Shown: positions 9,336 through 20,387 of the stretch, one piece after another
Numbering within the stretch: the first letter of the stretch is position 1
Layout of the letters: each line of letters starts with the position of its first letter
Assembly (NCBI GenBank): GCA_001051155.2
Contig: JYIP02000001.1
Coordinates: 4,898,001 to 4,962,000 of the forward strand
Direction: 5' to 3'
Length of the DNA stretch: 64,000 nucleotides
From: Chrysoporthe austroafricana
Taxonomy: Eukaryota; Ascomycota; Sordariomycetes; Diaporthales; Cryphonectriaceae
Notes under the pieces: model-generated
Seen by the model: only the letters and a program-made list of their open reading frames with translations
Database searches by the model: none
What the model was told of the DNA's origin: nothing
Translations under genes and position numbers: made by a program

Positions 9336-11783
9336 TCATAGACCCAGCTCCTTGATGAAGATATCAGCAGCCTTCTCACCGACGGCGAGAGCTGTGTTAT
9401 TGGTGTTCGCCGCCACATTTTTCGGAGCAATACTCAGATCGGCAATCTTCAGCCCCTGGACGCCATATACACCAAGTGTGGCATCAACAACGCCCATCTC
9501 CTCCCGTGGCAGCATCTTACATGTGCCCAGCGAATGCCTCGTTACCGTCAGCATAGCACACCACCTTCAGGAAGCACAAATTGAAGTTGTGGCGTGAGGC
9601 AGATGAAAGTTTTTGGATCTTCAGGACTCAGTGCCATTTCGTACGGTGAAATATTCCGGCTCCGAGTGTTAAAGGATAGGAATGTTTGCTTCTCTGCTGA
9701 GGACGTACCAAGTCGTGCTGACATTCTCACGCAGCCACTTCTCTAAAACAACGTCGTCCTCCGCTGTGTACACAATGTCCGGCGCGTCCGCTGGGAGCGG
9801 TCCTTGAAGCTCGACATTCGCGGCTTTCGATCCAACCGAAAATGGCGGGTGGCATTTGGCCATCTCACCCCGATACACCATTTGCCTGTTAGCACCATGT
9901 CAGAACCGATAATGGTGAATGACTTACTAGACATGCGTCGTATGATCTCGCGCTGTTTCTTGTATGTCCAGATATGCTTCTTGATATCCAGCTGGCCTGC
10001 ATCAGCGAAGAAGCCTGTCTCGAAGTCTACGGGATCTTCAATCTTGGGACCCGTGATGTCAATATGCCCGCGGGAGAAGGGGTACACCGTGAAGGCCGTG
10101 ACGGCAAGACATGGATCACCCGTTGCGAGGGAGAGATCTCCGGGGAATCTATAGAATGGTCAGAAGGATGAGTTTTAAGCGTGGAGCTTCCGGCGGTTGC
10201 CTCACCCAGCAATTATGCTCATCACTACCATGGGCTTGTCCGGGTGTTGTTTGAATTCCTTGTCCCAGGCCTCCTGAAAGCTGGGCCCAAGAGCGGCAAC
10301 CTCGGCATCGGTCGGGCGGATTTTGACCTGGATTTCCTGGCCATTCCAACCCTGCATTTCGTGGTTGCTCTTCATGAGGTCCTCCCAGCTACCCATGCGG
10401 CCTAAGACAAGCCCGTCAAGCGTGTCGGTCAGGGTCATGTTGTTCAAGTACGGGTAGGAAAGCTGTAAGATGAAAGAGGGTCAGCTCGTTATTGTTCCTT
10501 CGTGTACTGTGAAAAGTCGCTAGAGGCGACAAAGCACGAAGGAAAAATAGTCTTGGCTTCAGAATTCATAACGTTGCTTGGATTTTGGTGTCAGGACATA
10601 GGAGGTGAGAAACAAAACCACTGACGAGATGGTGATCTTCATATCCGTTCCCAACGCCGGGTAAATTGACAACTACAGGAACGCCAGCTTGCTCCAGGAC
10701 TTTGGAGTTGCCGATACCGGATCGCTCCAAGAGGGACGGCGTGCCACATGCCCCAGCGGCCACAACGACAAGCTTCCTCGCCTTGATTGTGCGAAGTGGT
10801 GTGTCCTGCTCATCGGGGTGGAAACGCGGGTTAGGCCTAAACTCGACTCCTACAGCCCGCTTGTTCTCGTCAACGAGAATGCGCGCCACTTGCGACTCAA
10901 CCAAAACATGCAAGTTTGGATGCTTCCCGTCGCGAAGACGAGGGTGCAAGTAGCACGACGCCCTAAACAAGTGCCTTTATCAGTATTTACAAAGATGGCG
11001 ACAGCAGTAACGGGGCTCATCTCACGCATCCTGTCGCTTCCCGTCGGGCGAGATGAAGCGCTTCGCGCGCCATACAGCATTGACAGAGTCGAGGTCTGAC
11101 AGGTCAGGGACCTCTGGCAAGCCCTGCTTCTCTGCGGCCGCGATGAAGTCGTCACAGATTTTTGGCAAGGAGTACGTGCCAAGAGACACATGGATCGGGC
11201 CGTCAGGACCATGGACGCCCTTTGGATCCTCACCGTGATACGCCTCGAGCTGCGAAAGCAGACCGTCAGCACGTGAATATTATGAACATCCTAAGGATGA
11301 GCCAAGCCGTATAAACGATAATACCTTCTTCAGAAAAGGGACCATCTCATCGGCAGACCATCCTGGCATGTTCCATGAGTCCCAGTCAGATTGCTGTGCC
11401 CGACTGTACATCATCATGTTCGTAGACGAGCCTCCTCCCAAGACACTTCCAGTAGGCAGAACGAGCGCCCTATTAGCGACTTCTAAGGACTTCTTCGTCA
11501 TATGGAATTGTTGGGTCTTAGTGTCAGGCGCCAGGTGAGCCAGAAAGAAGGCTGGGAAACCGATGGTTGGCATCTCATTGTTCGGGCCACCCTCGATGAC
11601 CAGGACAGATAGCTCAGGACCCGCATCAGCAAGCCTCGCGGCCACGACGCTGCCAGCAGTTCCTCCTGACAACGAATGTCAGTGCCTTGCTGGGCGTTGT
11701 ACTAACTGAAGAGAAACCCTACCTCCTGCGATGATAACATCGACCTCTTCAAGCTCCTGCGGAAGCTTCGTGTGAAGACCCAT
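9336..11783 (-). CDS. Alcohol oxidase, GMC oxidoreductase family
   Basis: Eight exons can be read: 11783-11723, 11665-11325, 11249-11026, 10962-10626, 10462-10206, 10148-9933, 9885-9709 and 9537-9336. All phases close to a 604-residue protein. The first intron splits the FAD-binding GGGTAGSVVAARL motif (near residue 20). Later come LGGGSSTNMMMYSRA, VVAAGACGTPSLLERSGIG and, at the C-terminus, WHSLGTCKM with the active-site His and VAANTNNTALAVGEKAADI with the paired Asn. The HHLLSYPY and YKKQREIIRRM blocks place it in the methanol/alcohol oxidase branch rather than glucose oxidase or aryl-alcohol oxidase. Such enzymes oxidise short primary alcohols with O2, giving aldehyde and H2O2. The C-terminus (KELGL) is not a clear peroxisomal SKL-type signal. 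The boundary between exons 6 and 7 uses a weak GTCTAG donor and is the least certain. Confidence 0.88.
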
Positions 11784-14700
11784 TGCGTCAAAGAAAGGCC
11801 TCGATTTGCAGCTCAATCAATCAATTGACTCGTATGAGACTCAGACACGGTCAAAGCACGGGGTATGGGGGACGGGCTCGATCCCTGGCTTCTCTTGAGT
11901 TATAAGACCGGCCACTCTTGGTCTCGCCTTCCACTGCGTCGCGCTTTGATTTGCGATGTCGTAGGAAGCTGTGTGATATAACTTATGGGCCGATAAAGCT
12001 CCGAGTGTGGCATGTAATTATGGGCTACGTCAACAGTCGAAAGATCATTCATGTCGTACGCTTAAGTCAATTTAGCAGGTGCGGAAATTTCATTACCTAC
12101 CAACGACATCTACAAGTCATGCGAGGGAGTGCCGTAGTTTCCGCGGGATGTAGGTGCCATTTTACACGTACACTTCGCGATGGTAAATGGGGGCCAAATT
12201 CTTTAGTAATCCTGCACAAGAATTGGAAGATCTCCAATTTTCGCCTTGTTTCAAACAGGTATGGGTTCTCTCAGAGGTGGCTCCTCTCCCTTCCCATATG
12301 ATTTGATCGCAACTATAATAATTACAGTACACCCAGAGATAGATACGGGGCAAAATAACAACCGCCAGAGTTCCAGTAGGTTTCCCAAAAGAAAACAGGC
12401 TGTGACAAATGAAAGGCAGAGTGATATCTCGGCATCTTTTCCTCCCACTAATTATGGTAGGTAAATCGTGCCGCTGACTGTTATACGGACGCCCGTGGAA
12501 GGATCGAGGAACTAGAAGCTACGTTTTATGTGTAGGGGTGGATATACCCCCTTGCCCTCGACGTGGCGGAAGGAAGCCAACTGCATAAGGAGGGTGGCTA
12601 AGCAATGGGAGTCTAAGGCGTCAACGGTGCCTTCCTGACCATAAAGGACCCGGGGCGATCCAAAGGAACTCAGGGAGGAACCTGGTTCCCCAAGCATTCC
12701 TTAGACCCCTTAGCAATTATCGTTGAATTGAAGCAGACCCTTCCAAGCCTTCATTTGACCCTTGTAACACTGACAAACTTCTCTACCGTCAATTAGCGCA
12801 CCAAAAGCTGCCTTGGGCCTCACTCTAGGCTGCATGAAGTCGAAAAGGGACGATGCGCCACCAACAAGCAGTACGTGACTATCTTCAAGGGCCGCCCGCA
12901 ATTATCCGTATTTGGTAACGGCTTGAACAAACGACTATCGAGATTTGCTAATGACTTCCATAAATGGAACTTGGGAAAAGAATAGCGTGGGCTTGCTTAA
13001 GATGCTCTTCCCACATGCCTGTGCGAACACGTTTAGCAAGCACGATGTAGCGATGGCAATATTCGTTCATGGGATTTGTCAAGATTTTGACAGAGCTCTG
13101 TGGTGGTTCGTTAATATAGTTACCATAGAAAAATTGAGAAACCTGTTGCCGGACTGAAAGGATCCGCACTAGTGGAGATGTCTAGGCATTATGTGGACTA
13201 TCACGTCGTGCTCGAAAATTTAACGCGTCAATGCGGATACATCGCTTTCGGTGATAGTAACTCTCCAGGCAATGCATCCGACGTACGTACGTTGGATCTT
13301 GGAAGGTATTTAGCCCGAACAAATAAGCTCCGCGCGTTTGCTGAGACTCTGACCATTCTTTAGTGCCGGCTATTACTCTGTCACATCACTTTTCCCGCCT
13401 CAGAAGAAGCATCAAGAGATGATCGCTTGTATTGGTCTGAAGAGCCGTATCCCCTAGATAGCTCGCACGAAATCTGAGGCATAGTAAGGTCCTTGAGAAA
13501 GACAAAGGAACATCGCGGATGTCTACTCACATAAGCCCAACATTTTCTGTAGACACTTCGCCCCGCTTCGCAGTCCTAGAGTTACAGTTGAACTCGCTTC
13601 ATTTGATCCATGTCTATTGTAATCGAGAACTCGCTGTCGCCGCATCAGGTTTAGGCATACTGTGCGGTTGGGCCTAGCATTATCTGTCGACTCCTTTATG
13701 CATCAACCTACCGACGGACGAGGATGATACTGCGCCGGACAGCAGTGACGAGCAAGAATATAGTGATGCCAACCTTCGGACGTCCTAGTCCATGAACCCA
13801 AAGAATTTCGCCTTGATGGCTGCCTGTGGGGGTGACCAGAAGGCAGCAGAACGATCTTGTAACGACAAAGTGGGCGGCGGCTTCGCGCATACCCTTTTGG
13901 AATACTTGGAGAAGAACAAATAATAACCATGTAACCTACCGCATGGCATTACAGCATCTACAGCACGAGCTCGATCCTCAGAAGCCTGAGATTTATGGCT
14001 GTAATAGCTTTCTCTTTTTTGGATCTTCGGAGCCTTTCTTAGGCACTCCTCTCAAAATTTGAGTCCGAGGCGGACGGCGTGACATTCCAGCTGGCAGGGC
14101 TCATGGAGTCCATAGAGGCTCAGAGTTCGTGTCGTTTCTCTCAGCTCCCGATATCACTATCAGGGCCGATGTTGTCGAAGAATTTACGTCCAATATGTCC
14201 TGAAACCAGAAGACTCTTACTTCAACATAAAAGACACGATCGTTCCGTCAAGATGGTGCCTCGCCGAGGGATCTATTCTTCGAGTCATTGTGGATTAACA
14301 ATTTGAGCCAGCTTTCGCGGAGTCTCTGCGCCAGTCACTCGTGAGCCATATCGCTAGTGCTGCTTAAGTTACTCAGAATAGACAGAGTGCTGGTGAGGCG
14401 GCTCCTGAGGACACGGTACTCGATCTTCAAGGTGGAATTCGGGACGGGGCAAGGTACATCTCTCATGTCGGGGACATGGAATCGCCAGCTAACTTTGGGC
14501 AACTGAATAGATTCCCTTGTAGCTCCTCAGTCGTCATTCCAAGTATCGTTTCAAACATTACAAACGGTAGCCTCTTTACCGCTAGTGTACTTGCTACTTG
14601 TTATACAGCACTGCCTATTATTACACCCTAAGCGCTGGGATCTTGTGATGCGATTCCAGGCTTAAAAAGATCTTTGTAGCTGAGAAAGAGCTAAAGATTG

Positions 14701-15805
14701 TCTTTCCTGCTAGAAGAATAATTCTTTAGCGCGACATGTAAAAGCTTAGAGCGCTCTAGTGCTATCACCGACGAAATCTAACCTCCAAATCTAGATCCGC
14801 TCACTTCGATCCAATACGAAAACAGGTTCTTGTTGGCTCCTGCAGACGATCGTGAGGTCAGGCAAAGTATCGTCTACGTAACGCCAAAGCACCAGTCTGT
14901 TGAGCAGACAAACTCCTCTAAATGCATGACTGGCGGCTGAAAGAGACGACATGCGTAATAGCAGATGGAATAGGAAGGATAGATGAGCAGGAACGAAGGA
15001 ATCAACGGAGAGCAAGGCTACTGACTATCGCTGCAGTTCTTTTTTCTTCTTTTTTTCTTTTTTTCGGGGGAAGAGAATATACGAATTCAAGAAGGGGCTG
15101 TGGACCGGTGTGAATAGCCTCAATGGCGCTGATAGGCTCGACTGAGTGGCTATGTAGTGGCGCAGAGCGAGGCGGAGTTGAGGAACATAATATTGCCGTA
15201 GGGGCATGAGTGCAACTTTAGGTTACAGCAGTGCCACTTGCCTCATACCCTTGTTTTTTTTCCCCTCCATTATTGAACCGTAGATTTAACATATGGCCTA
15301 GAAGATATATTCAGGCATTGGCTTATGATGTTATAAAGGTTTTTTTTGGGGGAGGGGGGGGGGAAGGCGCAGCTTGAGGTGGGTTTGGAGCTTAGGTCGG
15401 AAGTTCATAAAACTTGTATTTGCAGAATAAGAGACACAAACGAAGCCACTTATAGATTACCTAAGTGTCAATGGCATGTCGTAATATTATACCGCCAAGC
15501 CACGTCAGCCCCGCATGCTTGAGCCGAATCTGCAAGTCATACCTAATAGACATTTTGTGTGATCGTCCATGAATCCTTGCGGGAGTCTCAAAAATATAGT
15601 GAAGGCTCGGTCCAGCACCAGAGAATGATCTAGGAGGGTTCCTGATTTCGGAGTGTAGACTTCAGCTTAATAAATTATACTGACGGACTATAGAGTTTGC
15701 GAATTTTCTCTGACACACATTTGGGTCGATATTAAACTTACTAATGGGCAAGAACAATTAAACTCGACTACATTCCACCGTTGGCAAGACGAGCGCCACG
15801 TCGGC
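11784..15805. other. Long gene-poor interval
   Basis: In 4 kb no frame showed a recognisable domain. Small open frames (12710-12901 minus, 12948-13169 minus, 13172-13363 plus) are unassigned. There are homopolymer-rich tracts at 15040-15070 (T-rich) and 15341-15363 (T run followed by G run). It may hold decayed sequence, but no transposon ends were found. Confidence 0.5.
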
Positions 15806-17278
15806 ATGGCTATTTTTCTTTCAGGTACCGAAGCTCGTTTGGGCTCTTTAAATATCGAACCCTACCTCTCATTACCACCTCTTCCAAATATTATATCCGA
15901 ATGGGCAGCCATCATTCCCCTCGTCATACACCTGGCCAGCTATACAAACGATTACTTAACCGTAGGAGACGTTTCTCTCTTGGGAAGTCTTCCGTTGGGC
16001 CTCTTCCCTAGACTCGGCACGTTATCCGGGTTCTCCAGACTTCTATTGAGAGGCCGAGAGTTTTTGGAGCAAGCCAGCCACAAAGGAGGATCAAGCCGGA
16101 CCGTTTGGGATGTCCGCTGGGGCAGTGTCTTCCCTGCTGTGAATGGCGCTGCCAGCGCTGCCATCCTGAACGTCTTATTCAATGGCGGAAAATGTGACGC
16201 AATCAAAATGCCAGGAGTTCCTGGCTACGTGAAAGCTGAGAAGATAACCGACAAAACGTCTATATCGACCTCCGCGACAGCACCATCGTCTGCCCCGACC
16301 TCAACGGTAGCAACATCATCTGTACCGACCTCGATGGCAGCAATATCGAAAGACTCGACGATCGAAAAATTGGCTTCACCTCGCTCCAACTCACCTAAAC
16401 AAACGACTCCAGCGCGCCAGTACAGCCGGCGCCAGTATTTGCACGTCATTCGATACGACCGTTCTAGGAAACCTAAGTCTCCCAGGAGTAAACTGGAGCA
16501 GATCAGACTTCGCAAAGTCTATAATATGCTCATTATTGTGGTTTTGACTGCCATTGCTGTCTCTCTATGTCTCTGTGGCATGTATGGCACTTCAGCAATC
16601 CTGATCATGAGTGCTATCTCGCGGGCTTTCTGCTTTGCTGTCACAATCGAACGGCCCCCGGACTATCTCCTGAACAACGAGAACCATGATGCCTATTTTT
16701 TGATGGCCATCCACCAAAATGCCTTCGAGTGGTACCTTCATATTGGAGATCGATCAGTTGTCGACACGATTCTCAATAAGCCGATGCTTGAGATACCAAT
16801 TAGCACTGAGAATAGTGCTGCTGGGAGATGGTTCGAAGTCGCCAATCTGATTCAAATCATGGCGATGACCTTCACTGCTGCCCAGAAAGGATGGGATGGA
16901 ATAGGTCTCATGCTTCTTGTTGCAATAGACAGGATAATCCGATGGCAGTTTTGCGGAAGCGCACTGACTCGGAGCTGGCTGGAAAGAGAGGGCATCCGGG
17001 TGGAGAAGAAAAGCTTCGTTTTCAGCGGGCGATCTATGTTGCTCGGTGCATTGCAGCTTCATAGCAAATCTAAGGTCACTCGGTGGATGGATGATATTCT
17101 GGTTCCACACCCAAGGCGGGAAGCTTTCCTCGACAGACTGAAGGGCAATGAGAGTGCAAAAACAGAAGGTGTAGCATCTTTAGATGATAGAGATCGGAGG
17201 TGGATAGATTTTGCCACCACATTCTCGTTTGATTGTGCTGAAGTCCTAGCTAAAGAGCTAGATGCTGAGGATGTATAG
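15806..17278 (+). CDS. Multi-pass membrane protein of unknown function beside the HET pair
   Basis: The single-exon frame encodes 490 residues. Residues 1-150 hold weakly hydrophobic segments. Residues 150-235 are a Ser/Thr/Ala- then Arg/Lys-rich linker. Two adjacent membrane helices lie at about 239-281 (beginning MLIIVVLTAIAVSLCL), and a further hydrophobic stretch at about 343-378. The block after the helices has the pattern R-P-P-D-Y-L-L-N-N-E-N-H-D followed by AIHQNAFEWYLHIGDRSVVD and NKPM, which looks like a conserved motif of fungal hypothetical proteins, but no Pfam name can be attached. It converges with the HET-type gene on the opposite strand 214 bp away. Confidence is high that it is a gene and low about function. 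Confidence 0.75.
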   Translation: MAIFLSGTEARLGSLNIEPYLSLPPLPNIISEWAAIIPLVIHLASYTNDYLTVGDVSLLGSLPLGLFPRLGTLSGFSRLLLRGREFLEQASHKGGSSRTVWDVRWGSVFPAVNGAASAAILNVLFNGGKCDAIKMPGVPGYVKAEKITDKTSISTSATAPSSAPTSTVATSSVPTSMAAISKDSTIEKLASPRSNSPKQTTPARQYSRRQYLHVIRYDRSRKPKSPRSKLEQIRLRKVYNMLIIVVLTAIAVSLCLCGMYGTSAILIMSAISRAFCFAVTIERPPDYLLNNENHDAYFLMAIHQNAFEWYLHIGDRSVVDTILNKPMLEIPISTENSAAGRWFEVANLIQIMAMTFTAAQKGWDGIGLMLLVAIDRIIRWQFCGSALTRSWLEREGIRVEKKSFVFSGRSMLLGALQLHSKSKVTRWMDDILVPHPRREAFLDRLKGNESAKTEGVASLDDRDRRWIDFATTFSFDCAEVLAKELDAEDV

Positions 17279-17492
17279 TTTTTACTTGCCTTAGATACGA
17301 TGGCGGTGGCTGTAGCTGAAGTTTGTAGCGATAGTTCGCGTCACATGCAGAATCCGTTTGGATAGGTCTGAGCCTAGTTGAGGGTGAGAAAGGAGATTGT
17401 GAGTAGAGTCTCGGCTATATCGTTTTGCAGAGAATTTCTTTAGATGTTACTTCTTGGAATTTGATGGGAATTCTCAAGTTGGAGATAGACTA

Positions 17493-20156
17493 CTAGGCGA
17501 TCCAAACAGCTTCTTTAATGAAATGCGGCAGGGGGATGTTGTCTGGCCACTCGTGGATTCCTTTCCAAATCCATCTAGATGATATCTGCTTTCGGCCACC
17601 TTCCTCAAACTCCCGGTCGGTAATTTTATTTGATACACAAACTACTACTAAGGTGCCCTCTTCAGAAATTCCTGCATCAAAGGACCTCGACATCTGCGAA
17701 GAGAACGCTAAATGAGTGAATATGGGTCGAAGGAGAATGCCGTGCTGGTGACAACGCACGAACTTGGATCTTATCTTGCATATCTCTTCGTTCTGGATCG
17801 TGGACTCCTTGCTTGCGGATCTTTTGATGTGGCTTGAAAGACTCGAACTAAACTCGAATGTCAGCCACTCGGCGAAGAAGCCATCTGGCTGAATTGTCCC
17901 TAACTCGGTGGCAAATGCACCCGTTGGTCGGTGGAACTTGGCGGGTGCTTTACGTTGATCTCTCGTTGTCACGTACGGTGATTCCGGCGCCCAGCTAAGA
18001 CCACGAGTGCGAAGACGCTTCGCACTCGACATGAGGTATCCTGTTGACAAGAACTTGCCAGCTTGGGATTTCCAGAAAGAGACAGCACTTGAGTATGGTG
18101 GCCTCGATGGGTCACCCAGAAGACCCCAGATTACGAAATCGTCTCCTGGTCTGCTGGCCGGGCGGTAACTCAACAGTGATCCAATTTCTGAGGACAAGGT
18201 GAGACTTCCACTCGCAAAATACTGAAACCACGGCCCCATGCCTGACGGCACAGACTGCACGGGAAGCATGTGGTATATATGCCATATAAAGACCGCCATG
18301 TCGATCCTGCCGGTGCCCAGAACATGCCGCAGCAGGTTGCGGAAGTTGACAGTTCGCCTATTTTTGCACAGCAGAAAGATATTGTTACGTCCCTTCATAG
18401 ATTCCAGAAGCGTCCAGGCTCGAGTGTTCCAATCACTTAGCAGAGTGACAGCCAGGATGGATTCCTGCATAGCCGTGGAAAAGTCGCTAATATCGATCTT
18501 CATGAGGTCCTTGTCACAAACCAGAACAACCCGACTCGTGGAAAACACGCCGTTTATCTGCATTATCGCCTCTTGACGAAGATTGTGGTCGTTTGGTATG
18601 CAAGTTGTATCCATCCAGTAGGAATCACAACCAAGTTGGGTAGCAATGTAGCAGTAGCGTTGATGCAGGCAGCTGTTGATACCTTCCTCGGGTCGGCCAC
18701 CCTGACCGTGACTCCACACATGTGAGATGGCCATCGTTCGGTCTGTAGCCGAGCAGTACCGAATCTCCATAGCTGAAGCCGGATTCGATATGTCGACAGC
18801 TCTGGCTCCTGTGACTTGTAGAAAAGAACCTCGGTTCCAAGGCAATCTGTGCTCCGTCGCCAGCGGGTTGGATAAATGACAATCAGCGTCATGTGCAGAC
18901 TGATCGGGGATGTTCGCTCCATAGAATCTCAGGCAATTATTCGAATGCAAGCCATCGCAAGGTCCCAGGGAATCCTTCAGGCACCGAGCCTGCTCTAGCC
19001 CAAGCACGCGGTCGTAACGATGGTGTAGGAGGTCGAAATCCAAACCGAAGCTGTACGGATCACTTCGCACTAAGTTCAAGATCCACGTGCACATGTTGCT
19101 TTTACGGCCTGTTTCAGAGAGTTTGTACGTCAAACGTGCCAGTGTATATCCTGGAGAGACCAAGAAGTTCCTCTGTGAGAGGTAGGTGGGATCCACTGAG
19201 AGGTCTAGGTGTTGGAACGCTGCGTAGAAGACATATAGGTGTAAGGTTTTGAGGCGCTGCCAGAAGCCCCAGAGGTAGGCTCGCACAACCAGCCAGGCTG
19301 CCTGGGAATGCACCGGCAGGCTTGGTGTACCGATATTCTTTACACAACAGGCAATGAGCTCCGCCGTGCCATCTAGTATTCGAACTCTTTCGCGGTCACC
19401 AGGCAGGCCTGTTTGCCCTAGGACGCGCCTCTTCGGATCCAGGTCAACCAAAGAGGCATATATGACCAATTGTATAAAGATGTCCTGCACGAATGAGACG
19501 ACCCGTAAAGCCTTCCACACCTTTTCCCTGCCCTCCAAAAAATAATCGGATGGCACGAGTGCCAGTCTCTCGTCAGGCAGCGGCGATGGTGTAGCTGGCA
19601 TCCTCTTCAATATTGACCAAGCTTTTCGTGCCACCGGGTCGTAATCTTGTTCTTCCAAACGAAAGTTGCTTTCCAGGTTAGCCGAGAAAAGGGTGTCCAA
19701 ACGCTCTGCGTGATGAAGCGGTACCTCCACCGCGCCATGTAGGGCGTCACACTCATCCTGGATCAGCTTTTGTATATCCTCGAGCGCGTACGACTGATGA
19801 ACCAGCCTCCCGGTTGATGTATCCATGAACGTCCTGTACTCGAACTTCTCCGTCCAGTCTATTCCTGATAGTCTATCTTTCGGTTGGACGATGTCTGAGT
19901 CTCGGCGAACATGCTTCATGAGTACTTCCCGGACTTGATGAAAGGTGGTGAATTGGCAGAGGCCCTCTTCGCTATGGTCATCTTCCGTAGCGGCCGCCAT
20001 GACTTCCAGTTGTAGAGCGCGAATGTAACAATCATCGACAGCAGCAAGATGCGACACATAGAAATCACGGAGGCTGAGTTCGAGGCAGATCAACGACGCG
20101 AACAATACCTGCATCTGCATTATATGTGCCTGGGCAGGTAGAGGATAGCCAATCAA
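17493..20156 (-). CDS. HET-type (heterokaryon incompatibility-like) protein, copy A
   Basis: The single-exon frame encodes 887 residues. The HET core lies at about 474-605: TMAISHVWSHGQGGRP (usual form LSYxWG), SYWMDTTCIPNDH (usual form WIDxLCIxQ) with the following EAIxxINxxF...VVLVCD, and RAWTLLESMKG (usual form RAWxxQERLLS). The Gln of that last motif is Leu here. The N-terminal 470 residues are helical with no named domain; about 265-345 and 350-470 include a Cys-containing block (MCTWILNLVRSD, GPCDG) shared with the neighbouring paralog. HET proteins trigger cell death on contact between incompatible strains, often with NLR partners, but most copies are uncharacterised. It is transcribed divergently from copy B with a 231-bp shared upstream region. 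Confidence 0.88.
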   Translation of the reverse strand: MIGYPLPAQAHIMQMQVLFASLICLELSLRDFYVSHLAAVDDCYIRALQLEVMAAATEDDHSEEGLCQFTTFHQVREVLMKHVRRDSDIVQPKDRLSGIDWTEKFEYRTFMDTSTGRLVHQSYALEDIQKLIQDECDALHGAVEVPLHHAERLDTLFSANLESNFRLEEQDYDPVARKAWSILKRMPATPSPLPDERLALVPSDYFLEGREKVWKALRVVSFVQDIFIQLVIYASLVDLDPKRRVLGQTGLPGDRERVRILDGTAELIACCVKNIGTPSLPVHSQAAWLVVRAYLWGFWQRLKTLHLYVFYAAFQHLDLSVDPTYLSQRNFLVSPGYTLARLTYKLSETGRKSNMCTWILNLVRSDPYSFGLDFDLLHHRYDRVLGLEQARCLKDSLGPCDGLHSNNCLRFYGANIPDQSAHDADCHLSNPLATEHRLPWNRGSFLQVTGARAVDISNPASAMEIRYCSATDRTMAISHVWSHGQGGRPEEGINSCLHQRYCYIATQLGCDSYWMDTTCIPNDHNLRQEAIMQINGVFSTSRVVLVCDKDLMKIDISDFSTAMQESILAVTLLSDWNTRAWTLLESMKGRNNIFLLCKNRRTVNFRNLLRHVLGTGRIDMAVFIWHIYHMLPVQSVPSGMGPWFQYFASGSLTLSSEIGSLLSYRPASRPGDDFVIWGLLGDPSRPPYSSAVSFWKSQAGKFLSTGYLMSSAKRLRTRGLSWAPESPYVTTRDQRKAPAKFHRPTGAFATELGTIQPDGFFAEWLTFEFSSSLSSHIKRSASKESTIQNEEICKIRSKFVRCHQHGILLRPIFTHLAFSSQMSRSFDAGISEEGTLVVVCVSNKITDREFEEGGRKQISSRWIWKGIHEWPDNIPLPHFIKEAVWIA

Positions 20157-20387
20157 GTATAGCCACGTAGCAGTCTTGTACAGCGTGAACAGGCGCTAAT
20201 TAGAGCCACTGGAGTCCTCTCAGCCTCCTCTACCAAGCCGACCCTTGAATACAGTAATAAACTGCTAGTTATTTATACTCAGTTTGCGGGGGGACGGGTG
20301 ACAGGTGGGATGACGGTCTTACTCATCCGCCCACCTTTCACGCCTGCGAAGCTATCTTTGCCCACATCATAATTAATTGCCAGCAAG
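20157..20387. promoter_or_regulatory. Shared bidirectional promoter region of the HET pair
   Basis: These 231 bp separate the start codons of the two divergent HET-type genes, so any promoters for both must lie here or overlap the coding ends. A G-rich run (GGGGGGACGGG near 20287) and pyrimidine-rich stretches are present. No canonical TATA pair could be fixed. Co-regulation of the two genes is inferred from the arrangement only. Confidence 0.5.

Noticed and set aside
11860..11900. tRNA-like T-loop (GGGCTCGATCCC)
   Set aside because: No matching acceptor, D or anticodon stems around it.
12710..12901. Open frame with LLVGGASS, suggesting an Hsp70-like fragment
   Set aside because: Only one short motif-like similarity and no further ATPase motifs on either side.
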